This document shows positions 46,319-57,074 of a stretch of 59,114 nucleotides of DNA, one piece after another. The stretch lies in assembly GCA_032718475.1 (NCBI GenBank), contig JAUCBJ010005072.1, forward strand, positions 1-59,114, written 5' to 3'. A program made the position numbers and the translations under genes. The notes beneath the pieces were generated by a model that searched no databases, had not been told where the DNA came from, and saw nothing but the letters and a program-made list of their open reading frames with translations. The first letter of the stretch is position 1. Every line of letters starts with the position of its first letter. This DNA comes from Nemertoderma westbladi (Eukaryota; Xenacoelomorpha; Nemertodermatida; Nemertodermatidae).

Positions 46319-46683
46319 TTGTCGCTGTGCAGCGCTACAACACCCTTGTGTTCGTCATGGCAATAGAAAGCATTTTTAACCAACCAGCTGTCATCGTCAA
46401 TACTGTAGACGCAAACGAGAGTCAGGTCTACGGTTATCCCGCTCTCACCAACCACATACACTGTGTCGCCGTGGTGCGTTAGACACCAGTTGACCTCGAG
46501 GTCGCATGGCAACGCCTGCCGCTCCACCCACCGTCCCTGGTCCCATTGGTACATCTCTGCAGCCGAGTGCGTCACTTCCGTTGCTAGGCAGTACAAACCG
46601 AGATCCGTAATTGTCATTCTCATGTAATCGAACTCCGCCGATGGTTGGGATATATTCCCCGATGGAATTCGGCTCCAAAGATC
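46319..46683 (-). CDS. Kelch-repeat protein, penultimate exon
   Basis: Minus strand: acceptor TCCCCTCCTTAG, 365 bases, donor AA|GTAAGT. It starts in phase 0 with DLWSRIPSGN and ends two bases into a lysine codon that is completed by the exon at 39171. It has two blade-like units: YQWDQGRWVERQALP...DTVYVVGESG and VYSIDDDSWLVKNA...GVVALHSDK, with the spaced Trp and hydrophobic strands of Kelch motifs, though the GG doublet is weak. No BTB or BACK exon belonging to it was found to the right, so its 5' part lies beyond the window or in short exons I missed. Genes at 50-54 kb may then be inside its introns. Confidence 0.75.
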
Positions 46684-46841
46684 CTAAGGAGGGGAAATTA
46701 ATATAATATAATTTTCGTAAGACCTTGGTCCACCCTCACACTCACTACGAATGCACAGTAGGAATACTATGAAAATTGGGTTATAATACTGCAGTACTAG
46801 TACTAATAAAAGGAAGCTCTATCTGTATAGTCTATCTGTAG

Positions 46842-47338
46842 CTCTATCAAAAATGGATACCATCTGGAAATCAGATCTCTCCAGGCACCTGAAGACTAAG
46901 TTATTTCGAGCCACAGTGGAAAGTGTATTTTTATACGGGGGTGAGACATGGACACTGACTAAATCACTTGAACAACGAATTGATGGTTGCTACACAAGAC
47001 TACTAAGGGCAGCCCTAAACATCAGCTGGAGACAACACATGTCAAACGCCGAGCTTTATGGTACAATACCACCTGCATCAACCACCACCCTCCGTGAACG
47101 CAGATTGCGATTCAGTGGGCACTGCTGGTGAAGTAAAGACGAGGTCATACCAGATCTACTTCTCTGGCAACCAACTCATGGAAAGCGTAGTAGTGGACGA
47201 CCGGCCATAACATATATAGATCAACTTGAAAGGGATACTGAACTTGGGAGGAACGAAATTGCGACAACTATGGAGAATCGGGAAGCCTGGAAGGATCTAA
47301 TTTCCACTGTCCGAGTTCGCTCGACCTAGTAGTAGTAG
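46842..47338 (+). mobile_element. LINE (family B) 3' fragment
   Basis: It matches 3160-3655 nearly base for base, starting at the GTAGCTCTATC segment, and ends in (TAG)n. The frame is broken by TGA after GHCW (47130), while the tryptophan near the C-terminus (ENREAWKDLI) is intact, the opposite of the sibling copy. Severely 5'-truncated. Confidence 0.93.
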
Positions 47339-48870
47339 TAGAATAATAAAAAGATAAAAAAGCCAAGGAAAGTAAATTACCACCGACCACCGTATACGAA
47401 AAATAACTCCAAGTTTATATTATCTTCAAAATCATTGATTATATACACCAACACCATTAATACAACAACCTTTTTAACAGCACGGAACAACCCCCCCCCC
47501 CCCCCCCCCCCCCCACCCCCCCCCCCCCCTCCCCCTTTAATTTCGTAAAAGTACGAAATCAAATCAAATGGTACGAAATTTGGTAAGATGATAGTTTGAT
47601 ACCTTTTTTTACTGCTGGAATTGCCAGATTTTTTAAGGGGGGGGGGGGGGGGGGGGGGGGGGGGGTACCACCCTCAAATTGAACCTAACGTTGTTGTTAA
47701 CTAACGTCGTTGTTGTAACTATAAAATTGGATGAAAATTATTTTTTCTGCTACTAAACATCGTCTGGACTGTCTGAGAAGAGCCAAACCAAATATTTTTA
47801 AAATTGGTCCCAAAATGGCTCCGTAATTGCCAAAAAGGCCTTTTTGCGCCAAGGGCTACCACCAATATTTGTTGAAATTTGTCGAAATTTGGAATATAGG
47901 TTCAGAATAACCCTGCATCCAATTCTTCTTAACAAATTTTCCCTCAAATGCTCTGGAGCATTTTTAGAATAAAAAGGCCACAAAAAAGGGAAACTTTTTT
48001 TGGGCCTTTTTGATATAAAACGGCTCCAGGGCATTTCCAACCAAATTTGTTAAGAAAAAGTATGGAGAAGGGTAATCTTAACAAGTGTACCAAGTTTCAA
48101 CTCATTTCAGTTAAAATTGGCGGAGAAATAGCCTTTTTCATGAAAAAACGTCATTCTGAGATATGGGTGTTTAAAGTTTAAGGAGCAATTCAAACCTTCC
48201 CGCTATTTTAGATAATACCATTTTTCTATGTTCGTCAATAACTTTGTCAAAAATGAATGAAATTCAACGAAATTTTTCATGCTTGTTAAACAGATAACTA
48301 AAAACAACCTAAAATCAAAACAAAAATAAAAATAAAAACACCAAGAGCCTTTTTATGACAAGGGCCCCGCACAATTGTAAAATATAGTGCTGCTCGAAGG
48401 CTTTATAAAAATCAGACTAGCTCTTACGTTTTGGAACTGATATGATATGATAAGATATGAGAAAACTGCTTGCAGATTTGAAATCTCCATTAAATTTGGC
48501 ACATGATAGAATAAAAAAACTTTTTTGTAAATTTCCAGAATAGGGGGGTGCTACCCCCCCCCCCTTAAATTTTCATATTTTTTAGCTATTTTTAACTTTT
48601 TAGTTAAAAATGACTATTTAGCATTATTAAATTTTTCATTTTTTAATGTAATTTAGTAGATATCATTAGAACAGCCTTCATCTGCAGATTCCGAATCATT
48701 ATTTTTAAATATTTTCAATTTCACCAATATAATACGGTACCTTCCCGAGTTATTATCAAAATTTAAAGGTATTTACAGTATATATATACATTTTGACACA
48801 TCGATATAAACTGTTGTAAATCGAATGTTTTTTTATTCAATTCTAGTACATTAATTACCCGTACAACATG
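47339..48870. mobile_element. Relative of the 37.2-kb foldback element, interrupted
   Basis: Sequence at 47450-47640 (CCATTAATACAACAACC, C tract, TACGAAATTTGGTA-GATGATAG) and at 48655-48870 (GATATCATTAGAAC-GCCTTCATCTGCAG) corresponds to successive parts of the arm at 37210-37640. About 1 kb of other sequence, bounded by G/C runs at 47638-47665 and 48541-48564, separates the two. C runs at about 47490-47530. Nothing codes. Confidence 0.65.
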
Positions 48871-48997
48871 TCCTGGAATATATTGTCGTTATTCAGGTAC
48901 CCTTAATTTTTGAACTTGAAATCACCGATCTTTTATTAGTCAATAACTACAGGGTGAAGGAAGATACGACTAACTAACTAATACGACATATCATTTG
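48778..48997. repeat. 220-bp segment duplicated at 58860-59079
   Basis: By eye the two copies are colinear over 220 bases with one difference (CGATCTTTT here, CGATATTTT there) and no indel. They are 10 kb apart in the same orientation. Confidence 0.93.
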
Positions 48998-50009
48998 GTC
49001 AACCTTGTTAATTTATCCAAAGGACACCTGGAACGAGAATTGAGGAAGTGGAACAGTAGAGCTGAGACCCAACCAGCAGCACTCAGGTAGAGCGAGATGT
49101 CACAGAGAGTCTAATAATGTTATTAGCTAAGGTAGCCTTACTATTGGCTAGTTGATTACTATACAACTGGCTCTGACTGTATCACTATATTAGCTAAGGT
49201 AGCCTTACTATTGGCTAGTTGATTACTATACAACTGGCTCTGTCTGTATCACTATATTTATCAATAAAATAGGAAATTATTTTGTCACATTTTATCACCA
49301 ATTTTACAGAGAAGGGGGGGGGGTGGGGGGGACTTTCGACGCAAGAAAAATTTTAACCGCCCAATTTGTTGAAATAAATTCAGTAGATTTTTCTTGTAGG
49401 CCCTACAATTTTAATTTTATTACCGAGATTGAAAGTATATCCGTGTATGGGTTGGCATGCGCGAAATCCTGTTTATTGGTAAGATTTAAATTAATCTCAT
49501 TTATTTATGCGGAAATAATTTCGCACTACCAAATCGCTCAGCGCGACAAATGTTTCAACTTTATTTTGGAGTGCGAAATTGTTTCCCAGTATGTATACAA
49601 TATACAGTATGCAACTTTGGTACAAGATAAATTTGTTCATATTATATATTTATATTAACATGCTTTTATAATGCTTATTTACATGCTTGTTTGATTTCCC
49701 TGTTACAAGGATGTTTTAGAAAATAATTACAAATAATTATCCACAACTACATACTGCACAATTATATTCGCAATTGTACATAAATTCGCATTTATAGCTT
49801 TACATGCTTTACAAGCTTTACATACGAGTGATGTTGTTTGAAATAACAAAATGAATGCTGTTGAAGTTTTTAAGTGCTAATTATGAAGAAATGGTGACTC
49901 TAATTTTATATATTTATTTTGCATATATTTTAATGAACAATGACGGTAGGCCTATATAGTTATATTTCTTTAAGTATTTATTAAAGGTAAATTTATTCTG
50001 GTTCAGATT
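48998..50009. other. Intergenic, 67-bp tandem duplication, no gene
   Basis: TAGCTAAGGTAGCCTTACTA and the following bases are repeated with period 67 from about 49124 to 49257. A G-rich tract is at 49315-49330. The 111-codon plus frame beginning 49323 has no recognisable motif and starts in the G tract. The sequence just before 50010 is AT-rich. Confidence 0.55.
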
Positions 50010-52265
50010 ATGTTTATGTATTTAATTAGAAACATTTTAATCGGCATTACGATTCGATTATTGACGATGACAAAATCGCTATATTTCATTTCTACTCTAT
50101 TAGGATATCTACTTCTACTTCCAGTATACGGATTGGCCAATAATAACAACACTAGTGAGATCGTGGTAGTTATCGTGGCAACAGATGTAGGAACGGATGG
50201 TTACTTGCGTTATATCGAGTCAGCCCGTTACCATGGTATCCAACCCGTTGTACTGGGTGCAGGGACCCCGTGGGACGGTGGTGACGTCATACGAACGGTG
50301 GGCGGAGGCCAAAAAGTCCGACTTCTTAAGGAATTCCTCCAATCAACTAGTTCCGACTCCTTGGTCCTGTTTACAGATAGTTATGACGTCATATTCCTGT
50401 CGAATTTGTCCGAAATAGTTAGGAAGTTCTACGGGTTGAATCCGACTCGGATTCTGTTCGGGGCCGAAGGGTTCTGTTGGCCGGACTCGGGATTGGCGGA
50501 TAAGTACCCGGCAGTGGCCGGGCCAGGGAAACGATACCTGAATTCCGGCCTGGTGATTGGTTACTCAAGGGAGCTGAAACAATTATTGGATCTTTGGACC
50601 TACACTGACTCAGATGACGATCAATTTTTCTACACTGCAGCCTACTTGAATTCCACATTGAGGAATTCCCTGGAAATGAATTTGGACCACAGGAGTGAAA
50701 TATTTCAAAATTTACACGGGGCTGAAGGTGACGTTGAATTGACGCTAGAGGGCGACAACGCCTTGATGGTTAACCGCGTTACGTCAACCACACCTTGCAT
50801 TCTCCATGGTAACGGATTATCCAAACAACTCCTGAACACATTGTCTAATTATCTTCCTAGGAAATGGGGAGAAACTTCGGGTTGCCTTGTTTGCGCAAAT
50901 GAATTTAAATTCCCCGCCAACGTTAACGATTACCCAGTAGTGACGCTAGGCCTATTCTTTACGAAGTCCACACCATTCGGCGACTTGTTTCTAGATAAGA
51001 TTTCCAGTCTAGATTACCCCAGAAACCGAACGCGTCTGGTTCTCCACTTTAACTGGGCTTTCCACGAACGAATTTCCATCGACTTTTCCGATAAATACTC
51101 TGACGAGTTTCTATCGATACAAGTTATCGAGATGGTCGATGGATTGAGCGATAGTCAGACTCGATACCTGGCGTTATCGTTATGTAAACGGGACCCGCAG
51201 TGCCATTACGTATTCCTAGTGGATAGTCAAGCGATGCTAAGCAACAATCAAACATTGAAACTACTTATTCAAACTAATATGACGATTATTAGCCCGATGT
51301 TGCGAATGTCGAACACCTTTTGGTCAAATTTCTGGGGTTCAGTTCGTCCAGACGGCTATTACCAACGTTCATTGGATTACCTTCACATCGTAAACGGTGT
51401 CAGGAAGGGTGTCTGGAATGTTGCCTACATCAACCACGCAGTACTCATCGCCAGACGCTCTGGGCTCATAGATAAACCAGATGGAGTGTTCAGTTTAGAG
51501 GGCTTCGATTATGACATGGCTTTCTGCGGGAACTTACGTTATCGAGGACAATTTATTTACGTCACAAACTTAGAATATTACGGATATCTCATAGACAATG
51601 CTGTTGTGGTGGAATCGCGCCTGAATAATGACCTGTTCCAGGCGCAGTTAAACAAACAGGCCTGGGAGGATAAATATCTTCACCCCGAGTACAGAAAAAT
51701 AGCAGCACCTCCTAACGATGTCATATCGCAACCATGCCCAGATGTTTATACATTTCCATTTGTGACCAATAGATGGTGTAAAGACATGATTGCCGAGGTT
51801 GAGAACTATGGAGAGTGGAGTAGTGGGGGACATTATGACCTTAGACTATCTGGTGGATACGAGAATGTACCCACAGTCGATGTACATATGAAGCAAATCG
51901 GTATGGAAGATGTCTGGCTGTACATGTTGAAGGAGTATGTACAACCGGTACAAGAGGCTATATTCACTGGTTTCTTCACGAACTCTGAAGCGATTATGAA
52001 CTTTGTGGTCCGATACCATCCATCCGAGCAGGTTCTATTGCGACCGCACCATGACAGCAGCACTTACACGATCAACCTAGCCCTGAATGCGTTGGGGATG
52101 GATTACACGGGTGGCGGGGCGCGTTTTATTCGCTACAACTGTAGTGTGATCGGCCTAGCCCCAGGGTGGAGTCTCATACACCCTGGTAGATTAACCCACT
52201 ACCATGAAGGTTTACCCATAACGGGAGGAGTGAGGTATATTATGGTATCTTTTGTAGACCCATAG
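50010..52265 (+). CDS. Procollagen-lysine 5-dioxygenase (lysyl hydroxylase), intronless
   Basis: A single exon of 751 codons covers the entire protein, close to the family's 730-740. Met20 (TKSLYFISTLLGYLLLL follows) may be the real start of an ER signal peptide; Met1 only adds a hydrophobic stretch. An N-terminal glycosyltransferase-like domain (about 50-290) has the metal motif DSYD at 123-126 and DDDQ at 202-205. An accessory domain follows. The C-terminal 2-oxoglutarate/Fe(II) dioxygenase (about 575-751) has His680-x-Asp682 (RPHHDSSTY), distal His732 (THYHEG) and Arg742 for 2-oxoglutarate. It hydroxylates collagen lysines in the ER; kept motifs suggest it may also glycosylate them as LH3 does. 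Vertebrate PLOD genes have many introns, so the single exon is notable. It converges with the BTB-TLDc gene, 495 bp between stops. Confidence 0.93.
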   Translation: MFMYLIRNILIGITIRLLTMTKSLYFISTLLGYLLLLPVYGLANNNNTSEIVVVIVATDVGTDGYLRYIESARYHGIQPVVLGAGTPWDGGDVIRTVGGGQKVRLLKEFLQSTSSDSLVLFTDSYDVIFLSNLSEIVRKFYGLNPTRILFGAEGFCWPDSGLADKYPAVAGPGKRYLNSGLVIGYSRELKQLLDLWTYTDSDDDQFFYTAAYLNSTLRNSLEMNLDHRSEIFQNLHGAEGDVELTLEGDNALMVNRVTSTTPCILHGNGLSKQLLNTLSNYLPRKWGETSGCLVCANEFKFPANVNDYPVVTLGLFFTKSTPFGDLFLDKISSLDYPRNRTRLVLHFNWAFHERISIDFSDKYSDEFLSIQVIEMVDGLSDSQTRYLALSLCKRDPQCHYVFLVDSQAMLSNNQTLKLLIQTNMTIISPMLRMSNTFWSNFWGSVRPDGYYQRSLDYLHIVNGVRKGVWNVAYINHAVLIARRSGLIDKPDGVFSLEGFDYDMAFCGNLRYRGQFIYVTNLEYYGYLIDNAVVVESRLNNDLFQAQLNKQAWEDKYLHPEYRKIAAPPNDVISQPCPDVYTFPFVTNRWCKDMIAEVENYGEWSSGGHYDLRLSGGYENVPTVDVHMKQIGMEDVWLYMLKEYVQPVQEAIFTGFFTNSEAIMNFVVRYHPSEQVLLRPHHDSSTYTINLALNALGMDYTGGGARFIRYNCSVIGLAPGWSLIHPGRLTHYHEGLPITGGVRYIMVSFVDP

Positions 52266-52760
52266 TGGATTCTTACATATATATTCGCAGTGTAATTAAC
52301 AAACAGGTTATGTTAATTATACTGCATAATTAAATCAAACTTGAGACAAATATTTAATCGCTATTTACTGTATTTATTGTTTATTGTTATTGTTTGTGCC
52401 AGTCGTTTATTTGTTTGTCAATTTTAATGATAAGAATCACGTTGACATGATAAAAATAGTATTTATTAAATTAATCACTTAATCATACTTAATTAACCCG
52501 ATATTGCTAATAATGCTAATAATAATAATAATATTAACGTTGTGTTGTTTTGGTAATGAGATAGAATCTTTTTGTGTAATAGCTACGGTAGAAGAGAGAA
52601 TCTTGATAAAATAATTAATTGTACCGAATTAAATCAGTAACAACCCTATTTAAAATTTGTTCCTTTAATTTAACACGTGGATTTATAATTTATACATAGA
52701 ATATTAGTATGGAACTTATTTCAGTGTATTATAGTAAAAATGAATATTGAGTTTATTAAT
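52266..52760. other. Intergenic between convergent genes
   Basis: AT-rich spacer shared by the 3' ends of the PLOD (plus) and BTB-TLDc (minus) genes. No plus-strand AATAAA is obvious close to the PLOD stop. An (AAT)n-like run is at about 52505-52535. Confidence 0.5.
52751..52756 (-). terminator. Poly(A) signal next to the BTB-TLDc stop
   Basis: Minus-strand AATAAA only four bases after the TGA stop (52763-52761), which would make a very short 3' UTR. Confidence 0.45.
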
Positions 52761-54284
52761 TCAATTCTTCAAAGTAAAGACTTCGTAATCTTTGACGGTG
52801 AAGTTGGTTGTTCCCATGAGAATAGTTGACGACATCCCATTGGCTGAGTAAGTATGCGGGAATCTAGACACACTATTTCGTTGCCAGTTGGATTCGGTTG
52901 CTATGGCTAAGTCCGGCCCGGCCCCGAAAACCGGTCCCCACTTGCGGTTCCCAACACCGACTGCGGAGTCGGGGTTCTGTACCGGAAACTTTGTTGGTTT
53001 TTTACCTTCGCCGTTAACTAAAGTGAACAAGAAACTCTCGCCGGAATGGCGGAATCCCTCTTTCTGGCCCTTCGTTGTGGACCACTCTACGTTGGAATAA
53101 CCGCCGCACACAGAGTTATCCGTTCCCAAGACCACCACCATTGTGTGCAACAAATCTTTAACCCGATCATGAAACTGTTCTGCAGCGAACCCGTCCCTCG
53201 AGGCTCTGTATACGAGGTTCCATGGACACTTCTGTGCGCCATGGAACGCCCCTATAAACCGCTGGTAGTAGGCCTTGTCTCCGCTAAGTATTTCCGAGTC
53301 GCGGAACGGTCTGTATGTGTTCCGAGGTCGGAATCTCGGGTCACCCGCGATCCGGCGCATCTCCGACGGATCTCGCTCCAACCTGAACCGCTCCAGCTCG
53401 ATATCTTTAGGTACGAGTTGGGTAGGGGCCACGTCGTTATTAAATTCATTTATATCGATTCGAAAGAAACGGATGTAAATAATGACGTCCTCCAATAATC
53501 GCCCCATATTCTCCCGATCTATGTCGCTCCATTGAGTCGGATTATTATAGACTCCAAGCTGCTGCGTCGCCCATCGCAAAACGCAACGCCATATTTCTCC
53601 TTCGTTCAAAGCAAATTCATCCATAGGAATTATATGGAGCAAGGCTTCTTTAGAGAGGCTATTCCAGGAAGTATCCGGTTGAGTGACGTAATCGCAATTA
53701 TCGCAGATGAAAGCGGTGATCTTATCGATTAAGGAACTCGCGCAAGAGGAGGTTGAGCCTCCATCAATGTGGGAGATTCGCATTGTAACTGTGAGGAAAT
53801 AGCAGGCGTTATCAACATCCAGCATCTCCAATAAATGTTCCCCACAAGCGGTGAAAAGGTCGGGTAATACGAGTTCTTGGGAGAGAGCCAAGCAGTGGAA
53901 GAGGTTGGAGTCGGTAATAACAATATTACCGGAGTATATGTAGATTAGGACCTCTTTGAACACCTCTGGCGTGTAATTAGGTTGAACTACTTTAAGATAT
54001 TGCGGTGGATTTTGACTAAGATTGCTAAACATTTCCTTTTTATAGCGTCTATACTTTCCGCACCTGGAGTAAATAATTAACCTGTGGGCGTGGATGGGTA
54101 TTTGATCTTCTCCGAGTATGAAGACCATGTCCCAGCTCTCTTGATCCTTCATGAGATTACACAAATCGTTGATGAGTATGTCTGATTCCACTATGTCTGT
54201 TGAGGTGCCTCCAGGTTGCACGCTACCAATTTCGTTAACCCAATCCATATGGCTGCCAACTTCTTCTGTATTATATTCAACCAT
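52761..54284 (-). CDS. BTB-BACK-TLDc domain protein, intronless
   Basis: Single exon of 507 codons on the minus strand. BTB occupies about residues 45-150 (DMVFILGEDQIPIHAHRLI, then FKEVLIYIYSGNI), BACK about 153-280 (CDNCDYV...LLHIIPMDEFALNEGEIW) and TLDc about 328-505 (DSEILSGD, WNLVYRASRDGFAAEQFHD, GGYSNVEW, SFLFTLVN, FPVQNPDSAVGVG, WGPVFG, NFTVKDYEVF). BTB-BACK proteins usually serve as substrate adaptors of Cullin-3 ubiquitin ligases. TLDc domains are linked to oxidative-stress resistance and V-ATPase binding. The combination is known from animals and fungi, but a precise partner cannot be inferred. Domain order and core motifs are intact. ATG at 54284 is the first in frame after upstream stops. 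It lies tail to tail with PLOD. Confidence 0.92.
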   Translation of the reverse strand: MVEYNTEEVGSHMDWVNEIGSVQPGGTSTDIVESDILINDLCNLMKDQESWDMVFILGEDQIPIHAHRLIIYSRCGKYRRYKKEMFSNLSQNPPQYLKVVQPNYTPEVFKEVLIYIYSGNIVITDSNLFHCLALSQELVLPDLFTACGEHLLEMLDVDNACYFLTVTMRISHIDGGSTSSCASSLIDKITAFICDNCDYVTQPDTSWNSLSKEALLHIIPMDEFALNEGEIWRCVLRWATQQLGVYNNPTQWSDIDRENMGRLLEDVIIYIRFFRIDINEFNNDVAPTQLVPKDIELERFRLERDPSEMRRIAGDPRFRPRNTYRPFRDSEILSGDKAYYQRFIGAFHGAQKCPWNLVYRASRDGFAAEQFHDRVKDLLHTMVVVLGTDNSVCGGYSNVEWSTTKGQKEGFRHSGESFLFTLVNGEGKKPTKFPVQNPDSAVGVGNRKWGPVFGAGPDLAIATESNWQRNSVSRFPHTYSANGMSSTILMGTTNFTVKDYEVFTLKN

Positions 54285-55640
54285 TGGAGTGTATTTTTGT
54301 ACGAGTTGTTGCAGAAGACCTACCTAATGTGTTTGGTGGATAGGCGTCTAAATGCAAGATATTCACTTTTGTGACTCCCCAATAAATTTATATGATTCCA
54401 GAACATTTATAAATTGATAAATTCATGGCGACAACACAAATCTTAATCGAAAATTTGATGGTTTATTTTCGCCGTAACTTTGCACTACGCCAAGTAGACC
54501 GACCACACCTCTACCCCCCAAATTAATAAGTAGCTAGTTTCTTGATGTTTTAGAAGTAGAACCAAGGCCATTGTAATATCTATATACGATGACCTTGGAA
54601 GAACATAAAAAGCGGAAAATAATAATTATTTATTGCATGGTAAATAATGTAGAACATTATTTTCACTATACTCGAGATATTTTATTTACCGAGCGTAGCG
54701 AGGTTAATAAAGAATGGAGTATGCATAGTGAAAATATGTTCTACGTTATTTAACATGAATTACGTAGTTTATTTTAAATGGAACATAATTTTCACGACGT
54801 TATTAATATATTGGTTTCATTTAATGCATCTCAAGGTAAGCATTATGACATATTGGTATATAGGAATTTTGTTTAAATATTGCTTATTCTAGAACAAATT
54901 AATGCTTCTTCATTAAGAGCACCCATTATGTCACTGGGTATCAAACACCACCAAAAAAACATTCTAGAATAAAAAATACTTGTTCTGGAACTGTTTTTTT
55001 AAGAATAGGGAACACTTTCAACACCATAAAAATAATACAATTTGCTAGTAGTATATATATAAGATTTTTTTAACCTTTTTAAAAAGTTCTAGAATAAAAA
55101 ATTTTTCTAGAACATTATTAATAATTAGCTAACAACAGCTCACGTTTTTAAAAAATGTAAATAAAAATCTATAGCTAGTATAAAAATTGGTGGGTATGGT
55201 AGTAATAGTATTATGTAATATGTACCTATATGATGCTATGAATGTAAATTTCATTACATATGCATAGGTTTCAATGGGTAATTACAAACATTTTATAAAT
55301 TCAATAGCTAAATTTGCAGTGAAAATAATGTAAAAGGAGTGAAAATAATGTAAAAGGACTGAAAATAATGTAAAAGGAGTGAAAATAATATAAAGGTGTG
55401 AGAATAATGTAGTTGATTATTTAACGCGTTTTCTATGGAAGGAGTTAATAACTATTTAAGTGGTGGCAAAAAAGTCGGCTTTTTTTGTCGAGCAATATTA
55501 TTATGCGAGCGTAGCGAGACAAATAAGAAAGCTAGACGAAAAATGTTTACTTTTTGTACTCGTGGGTTTATTTTCACTCACTCATTACGTTCGTTCGGGT
55601 AACAGAAGCACTCGGGTAATCACACTGTAAAGTGCTACTT
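54285..55640. other. No gene; AT-rich with small hairpins
   Basis: A palindromic unit surrounds CCGAGCGTAGCGAGGTTAAT at 54691: TAAATAATGTAGAACATTATTTTCACTAT (about 54641-54669) is matched inversely at about 54728-54757. GAGCGTAGCGAG recurs near 55507. A four-copy 19-bp repeat (GTGAAAATAATGTAAAAGG) runs at 55318-55393. Clusters of TTCTAGAA also occur. Confidence 0.6.
55318..55393. repeat. 19-bp tandem repeat, four copies
   Basis: GTGAAAATAATGTAAAAGG units with one-base changes. Confidence 0.9.
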
Positions 55641-55684
55641 TACATACAAGTATGCAAATATTTATTAAACGTTTATATGGTTTT

Positions 55685-55875
55685 TCGAAATTTTTATATA
55701 ACTTTTGGGAGTTTTTATATAACTTTTGGGAATTTTTATATAACTTTTGGGAATTTTTATATAACTTTTGGGAATTTTTATATAACTTTTGAGAATTTTT
55801 ATATAACTTTTGGGAATTTTTATATAACTTTTGGGAATTTTTATATAACTTTTGGGAATTTGTAAATAACTTTTG
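55685..55875. repeat. 21-bp tandem repeat, about nine copies
   Basis: The unit is AATTTTTATATAACTTTTGG plus G. The open frame over it (NFYITFG repeated) is a by-product of unit length. Confidence 0.94.
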
Positions 55876-57061
55876 CTAACGAAAATGGTGCTTTAATAGG
55901 GTGCCTAGCTCCATTTGTATCCGTCGTGGGTCCGCATATAGCCTTCGTAATAGAATTCTAAAATCCAATAACAATATATTAGTGCAGTGCGGTTATTATG
56001 GTCTAAATACAGGTCTCCAATTTGGGGTGTCATGGATTTTCTGTTGTTCTAACTTAAATATATTGTGATATTTTGTGTTTCATTGTTTATTTGTAGTAAT
56101 TGTTTTTATGCGCATAGTCCCCGAATATACAATCAATGGTAATAATGGCAATGGCAATGGCAATGGAAAATGGTAATATTTATCAAAATTCCATTTCTAA
56201 AGAGTCAAAAATAAAGCACACCAACGAGCTAAAGTGTTCTATACGGTGGTTTTCGGGGTCACAGAATTTAATCAGTTTTAATGTTTGGTGGAATCTAGTC
56301 TGTCTGCCTGTCTGTCCGTCGTATGTCTTTCTTACAATTTGACGGACAGGCCGTCATACTGGAAAACAGCGATTACTCGAGAACTAAAAGAGGTCTCACT
56401 AAGTGGTTTTCCGATTTGAAATCCTCATTAAATTCTGCTCTTGATGGAATAAAGAAACAACAATTTGAAAATTTGACCTGAAGGGGTATAACACATGTAC
56501 ACTCACGTGCTGCGCAAAGGAACCACAACGCGTAATAATTATGTGTAATTAGTGTAATTCAATAAGTGTAATCACATATTCTTCATCCGAATTACATTGT
56601 TTTATTTTTCAGTATCCATGGCAACAGCTGCAAACAGATGTTTTAATACAATTCGTTCATTTTCAACATAGACTTCACGATAACATTGTCCGAAACAGGG
56701 TTTGTGTTATCTGGACTCCTATTTTAAACTTTTTGTAAAACTCAAAACTTCCTGAAATATCTAGTTACCATGATAATTGGCGTTTATTAAGTCTATATCA
56801 TTCAAGTCTATGTTTTTAACACTCTTTGTACAACAACCATAATATATCGAAACTTGGGGTTATACAACTCAATGAATAAGGACAATAGTTGCGCGTATTG
56901 AAGTTAAGCAAAAAATTCAAGCACCAGGGCAACCAGATGTTAAAATATATAAAATGATTATTTAAACCATAACATTAAGATATTACGACTGGGGACAACC
57001 CCTACCCCCACTATATCACTAATTCTACATCCAATTTACGTTTTTATATTTATCAGTTTCC
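55876..57061. other. Intergenic, no gene seen
   Basis: Includes (ATGGCA)n near 56138-56165 and a CTGTCTGTCC cluster with a partial inverse (GACGGACAGG) at 56296-56352 resembling the 20.1-20.4-kb unit. No credible coding region. Confidence 0.5.
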
Positions 57062-57074
57062 ATGACTTTCTCAA

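Noticed and set aside
49323-49658. 111-codon plus frame upstream of PLOD
   Set aside because: Begins in a G tract, has no motif and includes small inverted repeats; no splice link to PLOD.
53046-53498. 150-codon plus-strand frame
   Set aside because: Shadow of the BTB-BACK-TLDc coding strand; no independent evidence.
55632-55865. 77-codon frame with NFYITFG repeats
   Set aside because: A 21-bp AT-rich tandem repeat, not a gene.
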